From NCBI RefSeq assembly GCF_004762095.1, contig NZ_SIJH01000007.1, forward strand, positions 110,653-174,652: a stretch of DNA of 64,000 nt, in the 5' to 3' direction. The translations under genes and the position numbers were made by a program. The notes below the pieces were generated by a model. It saw nothing but the letters and a program-made list of their open reading frames with translations. It was not told the DNA's origin and did no database searches. The stretch comes from Tabrizicola caldifontis (GTDB taxonomy: Bacteria; Pseudomonadota; Alphaproteobacteria; Rhodobacterales; Rhodobacteraceae). Of this stretch, positions 37,840 to 47,650 are shown in pieces (position 1 is the stretch's first letter; each line of letters starts with the position of its first letter).

Positions 37840-38787
37840 TCAGCGCGTCGAGGTGACAATCACCTCTACCCTGCGGTTCTTTTGCCGGCCCTCCTCGGTC
37901 TGGTTCGTGGCCCGCGGTGCCAGGAACCCCACGCCTTCGGCCGAGATCCTCGCCCGATCGACCCCATAGCGTTCGATCAGCGCCTGAGCCACCGCCTTTG
38001 CCCGGCGCTCTGACAGGGCGATGTTCGCAGCCAGACTGCCGGACGCATCAGTATGGCCGACCAGCGCGACCGTCGCCGTGGGATTTGCCTTCAGCCATGC
38101 CGCCACGGCGGCCAGAGACGCATAATCCCCCTCGGTCAGACTGGCCGAGCCGCTGGCGAAAACCAGATCTTCCAGCGCCGCCGAACCGGTCGAATCGAGG
38201 GCGGCGGCGATGCTGTCGTCAGCGGGTGCAGGGTCAACCCCGCGCGGCGACTCGATGTCTAGATCGACCACCGGCCCGGTCCCTTCGGGTGCCACCGTCG
38301 ACACCAGAGGTGCCGCCGAGACCCTTGTGATCTGGACATAGGCCGTCAGCGCAGATCGGCTGACCAGGACCGTCACAGCCTCGCCCTCTTTCTCGGCCGC
38401 CAGAAAGCGGAAATCGCCCAGATCGACATGCATGTCCGGTTCCGGCAGGACTTCGGTGCCGTAGCGGAAGTCGAAGCCGCCGCAGGCCCGCGTCGCGCAT
38501 TCCATCAGCACCGTGAAACCGGCCGCCTCGATCTGCGCGCGCAGCGGGGCAAGGACGGCCAGCGTGGTCATGCCCGGGGCTTCCAGCTGATAGGCGCGCT
38601 GTTCGACCGCGCCTTCGACCATCCGCACCGGCAATTGCCGGCCATCGAACGGGGCAAGGGGCAGGGCATAGCTGCCCGGCACTTCGGAGCGGTTTGCCTC
38701 GGCCAAGACGGGGGCCGGCAATTCCAGCGTCAAAGCCTGCGCGGGAAGCGTGAGGCAAGACAGAAGCCATGAAAGAAGGTGTCGCAC
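37840..38787 (-). CDS. OmpA-family envelope protein
   Basis: A 315-residue protein. A Sec signal covers residues 1-18 (LTLPAQA), a large N-terminal region of unknown fold follows, and an OmpA-like peptidoglycan-binding domain occupies about residues 200-315 (VFASGSASLTEGDYASL, GHTDASGS, NRRVEVIV). The start is a GTG 24 bases past the GNAT stop. It closes a three-gene unit cinA-like, GNAT, ompA-like. Likely outer-membrane or periplasmic, tethering wall and envelope. Confidence 0.88.
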   Translation of the reverse strand: MRHLLSWLLSCLTLPAQALTLELPAPVLAEANRSEVPGSYALPLAPFDGRQLPVRMVEGAVEQRAYQLEAPGMTTLAVLAPLRAQIEAAGFTVLMECATRACGGFDFRYGTEVLPEPDMHVDLGDFRFLAAEKEGEAVTVLVSRSALTAYVQITRVSAAPLVSTVAPEGTGPVVDLDIESPRGVDPAPADDSIAAALDSTGSAALEDLVFASGSASLTEGDYASLAAVAAWLKANPTATVALVGHTDASGSLAANIALSERRAKAVAQALIERYGVDRARISAEGVGFLAPRATNQTEEGRQKNRRVEVIVTSTR

Positions 38788-38811
38788 TACTGCCCGCGCC
38801 GCATTCCGCGA

Positions 38812-39504
38812 TCATTTCATCCGGTAATGATACTGTCCCACAACTTCCATCCCAAGGCGAGCGTAGAGCGCGCGGGCGGCAGTGTTCCGCTCTGTCACCA
38901 CCAGCGACAGCCGTTCGGCACCCAGCGCCGCAGCCCAGTTGGCCGCGGCATGCACCAGCGTTCCACCCACGCCCCTGCCCCGCCGGTCGGGCCTGACCTC
39001 CAGTGCATGCAGCATGGCTTCGGTGCCATGCAGGGCGGCGAAGGCCACGCCGGCGGGCCTGTCCTCGTGCCGCGCCAGAATCGCCACCTTGGCCCCCCGG
39101 ACGCGTTCCATCACCGCCAGCCGGGCCGCGCCAATGCCGCCCTCGGCCCACAGCGAGGCAGCGATTGCGAGCGGCGGCCAATGCGGAAAGGCGGCCAGCG
39201 GGGGCAGGTCTGCCGCAAGTGCCGCAATCGGCGCGGAACACACCACGACCGGATCGACAATCCGCCAGCCCCGCGCCGCCAGCGCCGCATCCAGCGCGGC
39301 ATCGGAAGGGCGGATCATCACCAGCGGCTCTGCCATCGCCCCAAGCCGGTCAAGATCGGCCGCGTCCCAGTCGCCTTCACAGCTTGCAGCGGATACCCGC
39401 TTGCCGCCTCCCGCACCGTCGCGGAAGTCGAACGCCCCCTCGCGCCAGCGCCGCGCCGGGGGCCATGTCGCCTCCATCACCGCGGACAATGGGTCGTGCG
39501 TCAT
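38812..39504 (-). CDS. GNAT family N-acetyltransferase
   Basis: A 230-residue protein whose C-terminal half is a GNAT domain: ALEVRPDRRGRGVGGTLVHAAANWA is the acetyl-CoA loop, and ERNTAARALYARLGMEVVGQYHYR the C-terminal strand. The N-terminal half is less conserved. The substrate is unknown. Its start overlaps the CinA-like stop by four bases. Confidence 0.87.
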   Translation of the reverse strand: MTHDPLSAVMEATWPPARRWREGAFDFRDGAGGGKRVSAASCEGDWDAADLDRLGAMAEPLVMIRPSDAALDAALAARGWRIVDPVVVCSAPIAALAADLPPLAAFPHWPPLAIAASLWAEGGIGAARLAVMERVRGAKVAILARHEDRPAGVAFAALHGTEAMLHALEVRPDRRGRGVGGTLVHAAANWAAALGAERLSLVVTERNTAARALYARLGMEVVGQYHYRMK

Positions 39505-40220
39505 CCGAAAAGCTGCGTCAGCCGGACCATGGCCGCATCGACCCGCGCCGGATCGGTGCCCCGTATCACCAGGTTCGTGCCATGCGCCCCGTTCTGAATG
39601 AAGGGATAGGATCCCATCGAGAGGTCGGGAAACTCGGCCGCCAACGCGCCGAAGGCCCCGGCAATCTCGCCCTCGCCGCGGTTCACCCGCAAGGACTGCG
39701 ACAGAAGCGGCGGCCCGCCGGTCAGCCTTGGCAGAACGCTGGCCACCATCGCCTGAAAGATGTTCGGCACGCCTGCCATGACATGCACGTTGCCGATCGT
39801 GAACCCCGGCGCGGTGGACACGGGATTGTCGATCAGCGCTGCCCCGTCCGGGATGCGCGCCATCCGCTGCCGCGCCTCGTTGAACGGCAACCCCGCCCGG
39901 TCGTAATGCGCCTGCAACAGGGCCATGGCATCTGCGCGGTGGCCGATCTTCACCCCCATCGCCTCGGCGACCGCATCTGCGGTGATATCGTCATGTGTCG
40001 GGCCGATACCCCCGCTGGTGAAGACATGGTCATATTTCGCCGAAAGGGCGCGCACCGCCGCCACGATCTCGTCGTGTACGTCGCCCACCACGCGCGCCTC
40101 GCGCAGGGCGATGCCGATGCGGGTCAGTTCGCCGGCCAGATAGTGCAAATTCGAATCGCGTGTGCGGCCGGACAGGATTTCGTCGCCGATCACAAGCATC
40201 GCCGCGGTTGGATTGGTCAT
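39501..40220 (-). CDS. CinA N-terminal-type molybdopterin-binding domain protein
   Basis: A 239-residue protein with a MoCF-biosynthesis fold (MLVIGDEILSGRTRDSN, FTSGGIGPTHDDITADAVAEAMG). It corresponds to the N-terminal, ADP-ribose pyrophosphatase-type half of CinA; the C-terminal nicotinamide-nucleotide amidase domain is absent. Stand-alone versions are common in this order. AAGGGGG precedes the start, and the GNAT gene is translationally coupled. Confidence 0.9.
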   Translation of the reverse strand: MTNPTAAMLVIGDEILSGRTRDSNLHYLAGELTRIGIALREARVVGDVHDEIVAAVRALSAKYDHVFTSGGIGPTHDDITADAVAEAMGVKIGHRADAMALLQAHYDRAGLPFNEARQRMARIPDGAALIDNPVSTAPGFTIGNVHVMAGVPNIFQAMVASVLPRLTGGPPLLSQSLRVNRGEGEIAGAFGALAAEFPDLSMGSYPFIQNGAHGTNLVIRGTDPARVDAAMVRLTQLFG

Positions 40221-40334
40221 CGTTTCCCCCTTGCTCGGATCGGGTATAGCCCCGCCTCATGCGGTTTCAAACCCCGCCCTCTGGCCAATTCCGCCGAAGG
40301 CTCTTATGTAGACCCCAGAGAAGAGAGAGACGCC

Positions 40335-41144
40335 TTGGACGAACAGCGCGCCCGCATCACGAAGGACGGTATCCGCATTTACGAGGATGCGGATTTCGTC
40401 GGTATGCGCGCGGCAGGCCGGGTCGCGGCCGAGATCCTGGATGCCGTGGCGCCGCTGGTGGTGCCAGGCACGACGACCGGGGCGATCGACGATTTCATCA
40501 CCGAGGAGATCCGCCGCCGCGGCGTCACCTCGGCCACCATCGGCTACAAGGGCTATCGGCACGCGTCCTGCATCAGCGTCAACCATGTGGTCTGCCACGG
40601 AATTCCGGGACCCAAGGTGCTGATGGATGGTGACATCCTGAACGTGGATGTGACGGTCATCGTGGATGGATGGTATGGCGATACCAGCCGGATGTATGTG
40701 GCCGGCAGTCTGTCGCGCAAGGCGGAACGCCTGATCGAGGTAACGCACGAGGGCCTGATGCGCGGCATCGCTGCGGTGAAACCGGGAAACACCTTCGGCG
40801 ACATCGGCCATGCCATCCAGGCTTACGTTGAATCGCAGCGCATGTCGGTGGTCCGCGATTTCTGCGGGCACGGCCTGGGCCGCGTGTTCCACGCCCCGCC
40901 GAACGTGCTGCACTACGGCCGTCCCGGCACCGGCCCGGTGCTGGAAGAGGGGATGTTCTTCACCATCGAGCCGATGGTGAACCTGGGCCGGCCTGAAACC
41001 AAGGTGCTTGCCGACGACTGGACTGCCGTCACCCGCGACAAGTCGCTTTCGGCGCAGTTCGAACATTCGGTGGGTGTCACGGCCACGGGCTGCGAGATCT
41101 TCACCCTGTCGCCGGCCGGCAAGTTCCACCCGACCTGGGGCTGA
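40335..41144 (+). CDS. map: Methionine aminopeptidase, type I
   Basis: A 269-residue enzyme that removes the initiator methionine. Metal ligands appear as NVDVTV, GDTSRM, the His in GHGLGRVFH, EPMV and the Glu of FEHSVGV. No ATG fits the start. A TTG at 40335 after a GAGAGA purine run gives the family-like LDEQRARITKDGIRIYE. Divergent from the CinA-like gene with a 114-base gap. Confidence 0.96.
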   Translation: MDEQRARITKDGIRIYEDADFVGMRAAGRVAAEILDAVAPLVVPGTTTGAIDDFITEEIRRRGVTSATIGYKGYRHASCISVNHVVCHGIPGPKVLMDGDILNVDVTVIVDGWYGDTSRMYVAGSLSRKAERLIEVTHEGLMRGIAAVKPGNTFGDIGHAIQAYVESQRMSVVRDFCGHGLGRVFHAPPNVLHYGRPGTGPVLEEGMFFTIEPMVNLGRPETKVLADDWTAVTRDKSLSAQFEHSVGVTATGCEIFTLSPAGKFHPTWG

Positions 41145-41230
41145 TCCCAAGCACACCCCCCAAAGTTCAACTGCGTCTCCTCGTCGGTGCGCCGCGCAAG
41201 GCGTCAATGCGTCCTCGAAAGCGGGCGCAA

Positions 41231-41617
41231 CTACGGCGGCCCTATCTGGGCGGCCGTTTCCGCGCAATGCCGACGGAAGGCCCGCTTCAACAGGTCCAGC
41301 TCGGCCCGCAGCAGGGCGATCTCGGCACGCAGGTCATCTTCCAGCGGCACCCCGGCGACCACGCTGACCTGCGCAAGCACCAGGTCGCCCATTCCGATCA
41401 GGACCGTATGCACCCCTTCGGTCAGCAGGGCGACGGGCAGCGGCACCCGCACCGTGAACTGACCCGCCCTGCCAGGCACGGGTAACACGTCCACGCCTGC
41501 AAGAACCCGGCCCTGGTGGGTGGCCTCGATGACCGGCGCATCCGGGGCACCGGACAGCACGCCCTCCCACAGGCCATGGGCAAACCGGGTCTGGGTCAGG
41601 GTCGGCGTGACGGTCAT
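41231..41617 (-). CDS. Conserved hypothetical protein after the DUF6478-like gene
   Basis: A 128-residue protein I cannot assign. The N-terminal 90 residues are beta-rich (GLWEGVLSG, ATHQGRVLAG, TVRVPLPVALL), like a small carbohydrate-binding or surface domain. The last 35 residues are helical and charged (RAEIALLRAELDLLKRAFRR), a short coiled coil. It begins 8 bases after the stop of 41626-42399, so the two are probably expressed together behind ilvD. Confidence 0.65.
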   Translation of the reverse strand: MTVTPTLTQTRFAHGLWEGVLSGAPDAPVIEATHQGRVLAGVDVLPVPGRAGQFTVRVPLPVALLTEGVHTVLIGMGDLVLAQVSVVAGVPLEDDLRAEIALLRAELDLLKRAFRRHCAETAAQIGPP

Positions 41618-41625
41618 CGGCGTCT

Positions 41626-42399
41626 CTAGAATTCTGCACGGGGGCGACGGCTCAGCACCAGATCGCGCAGGATGATGCGGGCGTTGGCCACATCATTGAA
41701 GATCAGGTCCAGCCAGGCGCCCTCGATCGGGGCGTCGTCAAGCTCGCCGGCGGCCAGGTCGAACTCCACCATCGCCTCTCGCCCCTCATCCGGCAGCGCG
41801 CGGACCATCTGCGTCACATTGTGGCCCTGGCTGCAATTCAGCCGGGCAAAGCCGCGCAGGGGCCGGTCGCTGTCGATCACCGCATCAACCCGCACCAGAT
41901 GCCGCGCCTTCAAACCCGTGATCCCGGACGCAGGCAGGCGCAGGTCCAGCGACAGGAAGCTGCCGCGGAACCCGAACACCTCGACCGCAAGGCCATGGGG
42001 CGCCCGGTCGGCAGCGTCGTGATTGCGCAATTGCCGGACTGCGACCTCGCCCAGGGGGCAATCATGATGCAGGGTCAGATCGTTGCTGACCTTGGTGCGG
42101 GGGTCGGCAGCCACGGAGCCGGGCCCGGGCAGCGGGCCGCGCCAGGCATCGGCCCGCCAGGCCCAGTCGGTGCCCAGCGGTGGACGCGGCACGCCCGCCC
42201 CTGGGGCCGGCAGCGCCAGTCGCTGGTCCGCCGCATGGATCACCCGGTCGATCTGCCGTCGCAGAGCCCGTCCTTCGGCGCGCAGCGCACGCAGCTCGAA
42301 GGGCTCGGTCTCGGCCGCCGCGTCGGCGGCCCGCGCCCATCGTGCCTGCACACTGCGCAGGTGCCAATGGTCCAGGATCTGCGCCAGCCGCCCGGCCAT
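41626..42399 (-). CDS. DUF6478-like hypothetical protein
   Basis: A 257-residue protein resembling a Rhodobacterales-restricted family (DUF6478-like, from memory). The N-terminus is helical and Arg/Ala-rich (residues 1-60). The rest is beta-rich, with AVEVFGFRGSFLSLDLRLP and a C-terminal AWLDLIFNDVANARIILRDL stretch suggesting a jelly-roll-like or carbohydrate-binding fold. There is no signal peptide. It starts 5 bases after the ilvD stop. Function is unknown. Confidence 0.72.
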   Translation of the reverse strand: MAGRLAQILDHWHLRSVQARWARAADAAAETEPFELRALRAEGRALRRQIDRVIHAADQRLALPAPGAGVPRPPLGTDWAWRADAWRGPLPGPGSVAADPRTKVSNDLTLHHDCPLGEVAVRQLRNHDAADRAPHGLAVEVFGFRGSFLSLDLRLPASGITGLKARHLVRVDAVIDSDRPLRGFARLNCSQGHNVTQMVRALPDEGREAMVEFDLAAGELDDAPIEGAWLDLIFNDVANARIILRDLVLSRRPRAEF

Positions 42400-42404
42400 C
42401 GATC

Positions 42405-44138
42405 CTATTGGTCCATGTAGACGTGGCTTTCCGCCTTCGCCCCCGGATGCGTGACTGCCCCCCAGCGCGCACCGCCGACCAGACGGGCGAACTTGTGCAC
42501 GGCACCGCTGGTATAGGCCGTCTTGCGCGGCCCCTTCCATTCGGCCTTGCGCTTCGCCAGTTCTTCATCCGACAGGGCCACCGACAACTCGCCGGTCAGC
42601 GCGTTCAGCGTGATCATGTCGCCGTTCTTCAGCAGCGCGATCGGCCCGCCATGCGCGGCCTCGGGGCCGACGTGGCCGACGCAGAAGCCCCGCGTCGCGC
42701 CCGAAAAGCGGCCGTCGGTGATCAGCGCCACCTTCTTGCCCATGCCCTGACCGGACAGCGCCGCCGTGGTCGCCAGCATCTCGCGCATGCCGGGGCCGCC
42801 CGCCGGGCCTTCGTTGCGGATGACGATGACCTCGCCCTCCTTGTATTCGCGTTTCTTGACCGCCTCGAATGCCTCCTCCTCGCATTCGAAGACGCGAGCC
42901 GGGCCGGTAAAGACCTGCTCGGCCTCCGTCATGCCGGCGACCTTCACGATGGCCCCGTCGGGCGCGAGATTGCCGCGCAGCCCGACCACGCCGCCCGTCT
43001 TCGTGATCGGCGCGCTGATCGGATGGATGACCTTGCCGTCCGGCTCGCCGCGGATCTCCTCCAGGCTTTCGCCCAGGGTCTTGCCGCTGGCGGTGATGCA
43101 GTCCAGGTGCAACAGTCCCGCCTTGGCCAGTTCCTTCATGACCACCGGCACACCGCCAACCTCGTAGAGGTCTTTCGCCACATACTGCCCGCCCGGACGC
43201 AGGTTCACGAAATAAGGCGTGTCGCGCATGATGTCGGCCACGTCGAACAGGTCGAAGTCGATCCCAGCCTCGTGCGCGATGGCCGGCAGGTGCAGCGCGG
43301 CATTGGTCGAGCCGCCGGTGCAGGCCACCACGCGGGCGGCGTTCTCCAGGCTCTTGCGGGTCACGATGTCGCGGGCGCGGATGTTCTTCTCGATCAGGTT
43401 CATCACCGCCACGCCCGAGGCCTCGCAGAACTGGTCGCGGCTTTCATAGGGTGCAGGCGCGCCCGAGGAGTTCAAGAGCGCCAGCCCGATCGCCTCCGAG
43501 ACGCAGGCCATGGTGTTCGCCGTGTATTGCGCCCCGCAGGCACCGGCCGAAGGGCAGGCCACCCGCTCCATGATCTCGAGCTCGGCCTCGGACATGGCGC
43601 CGGCCTGCACCTTGCCCACGCCCTCGAACAGGTCCTGCACGGTGATGTCGCGGCCCTGATAGCGGCCGGGCAGGATCGACCCGCCGTAGATGAAGACCGA
43701 CGGCACGTTCAGCCGCACCATGGCCATCATCATCCCCGGCAGGCTCTTGTCGCAGCCCGCAAGACCCACCAGCGCGTCATAGCAATGCCCGCGCATCGTC
43801 AGCTCGACCGAATCCGCGATCACCTCGCGGCTGGCAAGGCTCGAACGCATCCCCTCGTGCCCCATGGCCACGCCATCGGTCACGGTGATCGTGGTGAACT
43901 CGCGCGGGGTGCCGCCGCCCTTCTTCACGCCCTGTTTCACCACCTGCGCCTGCCGGTTCAGCGCGATGTTGCAGGGGGCGGCCTCGTTCCAGCAGGTCGC
44001 CACGCCCACCCAGGGCTGGTGGATCTCTTCCTCGGTGATCCCCATGGCGTAGAAATAGCTGCGGTGCGGCGCGCGCGCCGGGCCTTCGGTCACATGGCGG
44101 CTGGGAAGCTTCGACTTGTCGAAACGGGCTTTGGTCAT
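42405..44138 (-). CDS. ilvD: Dihydroxy-acid dehydratase
   Basis: A 577-residue Fe-S dehydratase of branched-chain amino-acid and pantothenate synthesis; it converts dihydroxy-isovalerate and -methylvalerate to the keto acids. Cluster and active-site motifs are [22 protein letters not shown] and [17 protein letters not shown]. The length is typical. GAGGAA precedes the ATG at 44138. A 9-bp hairpin (44159-44188) stands in its leader. Confidence 0.97.
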   Translation of the reverse strand: MTKARFDKSKLPSRHVTEGPARAPHRSYFYAMGITEEEIHQPWVGVATCWNEAAPCNIALNRQAQVVKQGVKKGGGTPREFTTITVTDGVAMGHEGMRSSLASREVIADSVELTMRGHCYDALVGLAGCDKSLPGMMMAMVRLNVPSVFIYGGSILPGRYQGRDITVQDLFEGVGKVQAGAMSEAELEIMERVACPSAGACGAQYTANTMACVSEAIGLALLNSSGAPAPYESRDQFCEASGVAVMNLIEKNIRARDIVTRKSLENAARVVACTGGSTNAALHLPAIAHEAGIDFDLFDVADIMRDTPYFVNLRPGGQYVAKDLYEVGGVPVVMKELAKAGLLHLDCITASGKTLGESLEEIRGEPDGKVIHPISAPITKTGGVVGLRGNLAPDGAIVKVAGMTEAEQVFTGPARVFECEEEAFEAVKKREYKEGEVIVIRNEGPAGGPGMREMLATTAALSGQGMGKKVALITDGRFSGATRGFCVGHVGPEAAHGGPIALLKNGDMITLNALTGELSVALSDEELAKRKAEWKGPRKTAYTSGAVHKFARLVGGARWGAVTHPGAKAESHVYMDQ

Positions 44139-44158
44139 GGCGGTTCCTCGCGGATCAT

Positions 44159-44188
44159 GGGCTGGCCGCAAGGGATAAAGGCCAGCCC
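44159..44188 (-). promoter_or_regulatory. Hairpin between the zinc-ribbon gene and ilvD
   Basis: GGGCTGGCC (44159-44167) and its exact complement (44180-44188) flank a 12-base loop. It begins 28 bases past the zinc-ribbon gene stop and ends 21 bases before the ilvD start. It could be a terminator of the first gene or an attenuator of ilvD; no T-run or leader peptide is seen. Confidence 0.4.
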
Positions 44189-44215
44189 GCGCAGGGGCAA
44201 GCCGAATTGGCTGCA

Positions 44216-45067
44216 TCAGTTGCCGTTGATCGCCACGGTAGCCGACCGCATCAGGCTGTCGAGGTGCAGACGAAGGCTGTCGATGGCAGCCACATAGCTT
44301 GCCAGCGGGCCATCAAGCGCCGGCACCAGGCTGCGCAGATAAGGGGCCGCCATGTACAGGATCGAGGCAAGGAACGCCAGGGTCATCACCAGCAGAAATC
44401 CGCTACGAAAGCCTCGGACGGGTTCGGGCGGAGGAGGGGTGACAGCCGCTTCCTCGGGCTCCTCGACCGGGAACTCTTCGGGCCGGAGGGTTGAGTTGAT
44501 CTCTTCGACATCGGGGAAAAGATCGCGCCGGGCGGCAGGCTTCGTTTCGGCATCGCTTTCCTGCTGCGCAGCGGAAGCAGGCACCACGGTCGGGGCGGGC
44601 GCGGGTGCGACGGGGACGGGCGAGACCGGGATGGGCGGGGCGGCGTCCAATCCCAGATCGGGCTGGGTCTCCAGCGGGACTGCCTCGGCGCGACGGGCCT
44701 TGGCCTCGCGCTCGGCCTCCTCGCGCAGAATCGCAAGCACGGATTCATCCACGACATAGGCGGGCCCGGCCTTTGCCGGCGCGGTGTCGGCCTCGGGTTC
44801 CGCGGCCTCCTCGTCGGCCGCGGCTAGCGCAGCGGGCGGGAGCTCGGGCAACGGTTCGGCAGGCGGCGCTGCTGCGGGGGCAGGGGTCCGTGCGGCCGGG
44901 GCCGGGCTGGCCGGGCCGTCCTCGGCCGGGGCCGACCCTGCGGGACGAGGGCGCATCTGGAACCAGGCATGGCCGCAGTTCGCGCACTGCACGTCGCGCC
45001 CCGTGTCCGGTATGGCGTCGTCGGGCACCTCGTACTTGGCCTCACAGTTCGGGCAAACCAACCGCAT
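44216..45067 (-). CDS. Zinc-ribbon (MJ0042-type) membrane protein
   Basis: A 283-residue protein. Residues 5-35 form an MJ0042/zinc_ribbon_5 finger ([18 protein letters not shown]). A long Pro/Ala/Glu-rich disordered region follows (about 40-200), then one membrane helix (near 228-248, [21 protein letters not shown]) and a short outside tail. Such proteins are widespread in alphaproteobacteria and of unknown role. It is divergent from ftsE. Confidence 0.88.
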   Translation of the reverse strand: MRLVCPNCEAKYEVPDDAIPDTGRDVQCANCGHAWFQMRPRPAGSAPAEDGPASPAPAARTPAPAAAPPAEPLPELPPAALAAADEEAAEPEADTAPAKAGPAYVVDESVLAILREEAEREAKARRAEAVPLETQPDLGLDAAPPIPVSPVPVAPAPAPTVVPASAAQQESDAETKPAARRDLFPDVEEINSTLRPEEFPVEEPEEAAVTPPPPEPVRGFRSGFLLVMTLAFLASILYMAAPYLRSLVPALDGPLASYVAAIDSLRLHLDSLMRSATVAINGN

Positions 45068-45255
45068 TCGTATCCCTCAAAGCCTTGATCCGGCTCCACC
45101 TATGGGTTTGTAACGCTTGATTCCTGTCGTTCCAAGGCTTTGTCGCTCGGTCTTGTGCAATCCTTTGCCCCTGTGCGATGGAAAGCGCAGTCCGGCGGGC
45201 ACCGTCACAGGCCTGCCGCCTTCGAAACGCCGCCTGCCCTGCCCGGAGGAGCATC

Positions 45256-45927
45256 GTGATCGCCTTTGAGAATGTGGCCTACAGCTATGGCGGGGGCGAT
45301 CTTCTGTCCGACGTGACATTGCGCCTGGCGCCGGGGTCGTTCCATTTTCTGACCGGTCCCTCGGGCGCGGGCAAATCGACCTTCCTGAAACTGGCCTATG
45401 CCGAACTGCTGCCGACCGCCGGTCGCGTCACGCTGTTCGACCGCGACGTGACCACGCTTTCGCGCGATGACGTGGCACGCACCCGCCGGCGGATCGGGAT
45501 CGTGCATCAGGACTGCAAGTTCCTTGATCATCTGTCCGTCGCCGCAAACATGGCGCTGCCCTTCACCGTGTCCGACCGGGAAAGCGACCCGCAGGATCTG
45601 GATGAGCTTCTGGCCTGGGTGGGGCTTCGGCACCTGGCCGACGCACTGCCGCCCCAACTGTCGGGCGGCGAACGTCAGCGCGCCGCGCTGGCCCGCGCCG
45701 TCATCGTCGATCCCGACGTGATTCTTGCGGACGAGCCCACCGGAAACGTGGATTGGGAGATGTCGCTGCGAATCCTGACCCTGCTGGTCGAGCTGAACAA
45801 GATGGGCAAGACCATCGTGGTGGCCACCCACGACCTGAACCTGATCCGCCAGGCCAAGGCGCAGGTGCAGGCGCGTGTGCTGCGCATCGCAAAGCACCGC
45901 GTCCAGCTTGCGGGGGCCGACCTGTGA
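45256..45927 (+). CDS. ftsE: Cell division ATP-binding protein FtsE
   Basis: A 223-residue ABC ATPase. Walker A is GPSGAGKST, the signature LSGGERQR, Walker B VILADEPTGN and the switch His in ATHD. With FtsX it forms a membrane complex that activates peptidoglycan hydrolases at the septum. The start is GTG at 45256 with GGAGGA upstream. Its stop overlaps the ftsX GTG by four bases. Confidence 0.95.
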   Translation: MIAFENVAYSYGGGDLLSDVTLRLAPGSFHFLTGPSGAGKSTFLKLAYAELLPTAGRVTLFDRDVTTLSRDDVARTRRRIGIVHQDCKFLDHLSVAANMALPFTVSDRESDPQDLDELLAWVGLRHLADALPPQLSGGERQRAALARAVIVDPDVILADEPTGNVDWEMSLRILTLLVELNKMGKTIVVATHDLNLIRQAKAQVQARVLRIAKHRVQLAGADL

Positions 45928-46820
45928 GGTTTCCCAGGGCCAAACCCGCCAGCCCCGCGACCCGCGCGCTTCAGGTCGTGCCGCCTTCGGGTCCCACCGC
46001 ATGGCTGGCCACCTTCACCGCCGGCGCCATGACCTTTCTGTGCGTCTTTGCACTGGCGCTGTCGCTTGCCTCGGGGCGCCTGGCCGACCGCTGGTCAGAG
46101 GCGCTGGCCCGCACGGCCACCATCCGCCTGTCGGCCCCGGCAGAGCAGATGGAGATCCAGACCGCCGCGATCCTTTCGGTGCTTGCCACCACCCCCGGCA
46201 TAGCAAGCTACCGCGCGCTGGATGAAGCCGAGACCCGCGCCCTGCTGGAGCCCTGGTTCGGCCCAGGCCTGCCCGTCGAGGCCCTGCCGATCCCCCGGCT
46301 GATCGAGGTGGTCGAAGGCGATCCGGGCTACGATTCCCAGGGCCTGCGGCAGCGTCTTGCCGCCGAGGCGCCTGGCGCGCTGCTGGACGACCACACCCGC
46401 TGGCGCCGCCCGCTGGCCGAGGCGGCCGAGCGGCTGCGCATCCTTGGTGTCCTCTCCATCGCGCTGATCGGCGCGGCGATGGCCGCGATGATCACCCTTG
46501 CCGCCCGCGCCGCGCTGGCCACCAATGCCGAGGTGATCCGCGTCCTTCGTCTGGTCGGCGCACGGGACAGCTACATCGCCCGCGCCTTCGTCCGCCGATT
46601 CACGCTGCGCACGCTTGCCGGGTCGGCCGTCGGCACCGCAGCGGGGATGGCCGGGGTAGCCGCCCTTCCCGCCGCCGACGCCGCCGGCGGCTTTCTGACC
46701 GGCCTCGGCTTCACGGGCGCCGGCTGGCTCTGGCCGCTGGTCTTGCCTCTGCTTGCCGCGCTGGTCGCCTTCCTTGCCACCCGCCGCGCCGCGTTTCAGA
46801 AACTGCGAGAGCTGACATGA
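45924..46820 (+). CDS. ftsX: Cell division protein FtsX
   Basis: A 298-residue membrane partner of FtsE. A first membrane helix (about residues 28-52) precedes a periplasmic domain of roughly 110 residues that contacts hydrolase activators. Three C-terminal helices follow, with the AEVIRVLRLVGARDSYIARAF coupling helix that touches FtsE. It begins at GTG inside the ftsE stop and overlaps plsC by four bases, so the three genes are co-translated. Confidence 0.93.
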   Translation: MRFPRAKPASPATRALQVVPPSGPTAWLATFTAGAMTFLCVFALALSLASGRLADRWSEALARTATIRLSAPAEQMEIQTAAILSVLATTPGIASYRALDEAETRALLEPWFGPGLPVEALPIPRLIEVVEGDPGYDSQGLRQRLAAEAPGALLDDHTRWRRPLAEAAERLRILGVLSIALIGAAMAAMITLAARAALATNAEVIRVLRLVGARDSYIARAFVRRFTLRTLAGSAVGTAAGMAGVAALPAADAAGGFLTGLGFTGAGWLWPLVLPLLAALVAFLATRRAAFQKLRELT

Positions 46821-47542
46821 CCCCGATCCGCTGGATTCTGTCGCTGGTTTTCATCATTCAGATGTATGTGGTCATGGCGATCATGGCCTTGGCCTTCGCC
46901 CCTTGGGCAATGGTGTCTCGCCGGGGCGCAAGGATCGGTGTGCGCACCTATTGCCGGTGGGTCATCATCTCGTTGCGGGTCCTGACCGGATTGCGCTGCG
47001 AGGTGCTCGGAACCCCGCCCAGGGGCGAGGCGCTGGTCGCCGCCAAGCATCAGAGCTTTCTCGACATCATCCTGATCATCAGCGCCGTCCCGGCCGCCAA
47101 GTTCATCATGAAGCGCGAACTGCTTTATGCCCCGTTCCTTGGCCAGTATGCCCTGCGCATCGGCTGCGTGCCGGTGGACCGCGGCAAACGGGGCGCGGCG
47201 ATTGCGAAGATGAAGGCCGATGTGGCGAAGGGGGCTGCCGAACCCGGCCAACTGATCATCTATCCGCAAGGCACCCGCGTCGCGCCTGGGGCGAAAATGC
47301 CCTACAAGGTCGGAACAGGCCTGCTTTACCAGCAGCTTGGCCAGCCTTGCCATCCTGTCGCAACCAATGTCGGCCTGTTCTGGCCCAAACGCGGCATCCT
47401 GCGCAAACCCGGCCTTGCCGTGGTCGAGTTCCTGCCCCCCATCGCGCCCGGCCTGCCCATCCCCGAATTCATGGCGCGGCTGGAAGAGGACATCGAAACC
47501 CACTCGAACCGCCTGATGGCCGAGGCGGGGTTCGGCGGCTGA
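46817..47542 (+). CDS. plsC: 1-acyl-sn-glycerol-3-phosphate acyltransferase
   Basis: A 241-residue membrane acyltransferase converting lysophosphatidate to phosphatidate. KHQSFLD contains the HX4D catalytic motif, IYPQGTR the glycerol-phosphate-binding motif, and an N-terminal hydrophobic helix (residues 7-30) anchors it. Co-translated with ftsEX, linking phospholipid synthesis and division only by gene order. Confidence 0.93.
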   Translation: MTPIRWILSLVFIIQMYVVMAIMALAFAPWAMVSRRGARIGVRTYCRWVIISLRVLTGLRCEVLGTPPRGEALVAAKHQSFLDIILIISAVPAAKFIMKRELLYAPFLGQYALRIGCVPVDRGKRGAAIAKMKADVAKGAAEPGQLIIYPQGTRVAPGAKMPYKVGTGLLYQQLGQPCHPVATNVGLFWPKRGILRKPGLAVVEFLPPIAPGLPIPEFMARLEEDIETHSNRLMAEAGFGG

Positions 47543-47650
47543 CAGGGACAAGGCGCCCCGCCACGGGCAGCAAGAACATCGGGGGCCGCCCTGCGGCACC
47601 CGCACCCATCGCTTCAAGGCATGGTCAGCCCACCGTGCGAGGGCCCTGCC

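Noticed and set aside
41231..42399. Defence or toxin-antitoxin pair
   Set aside because: Neither protein shows nuclease, ATPase or HTH motifs, and the pair sits in a biosynthetic operon.
44139..44215. Riboswitch or leader peptide before ilvD
   Set aside because: Only a single hairpin is seen. No leader peptide rich in Leu, Val or Ile and no known aptamer.
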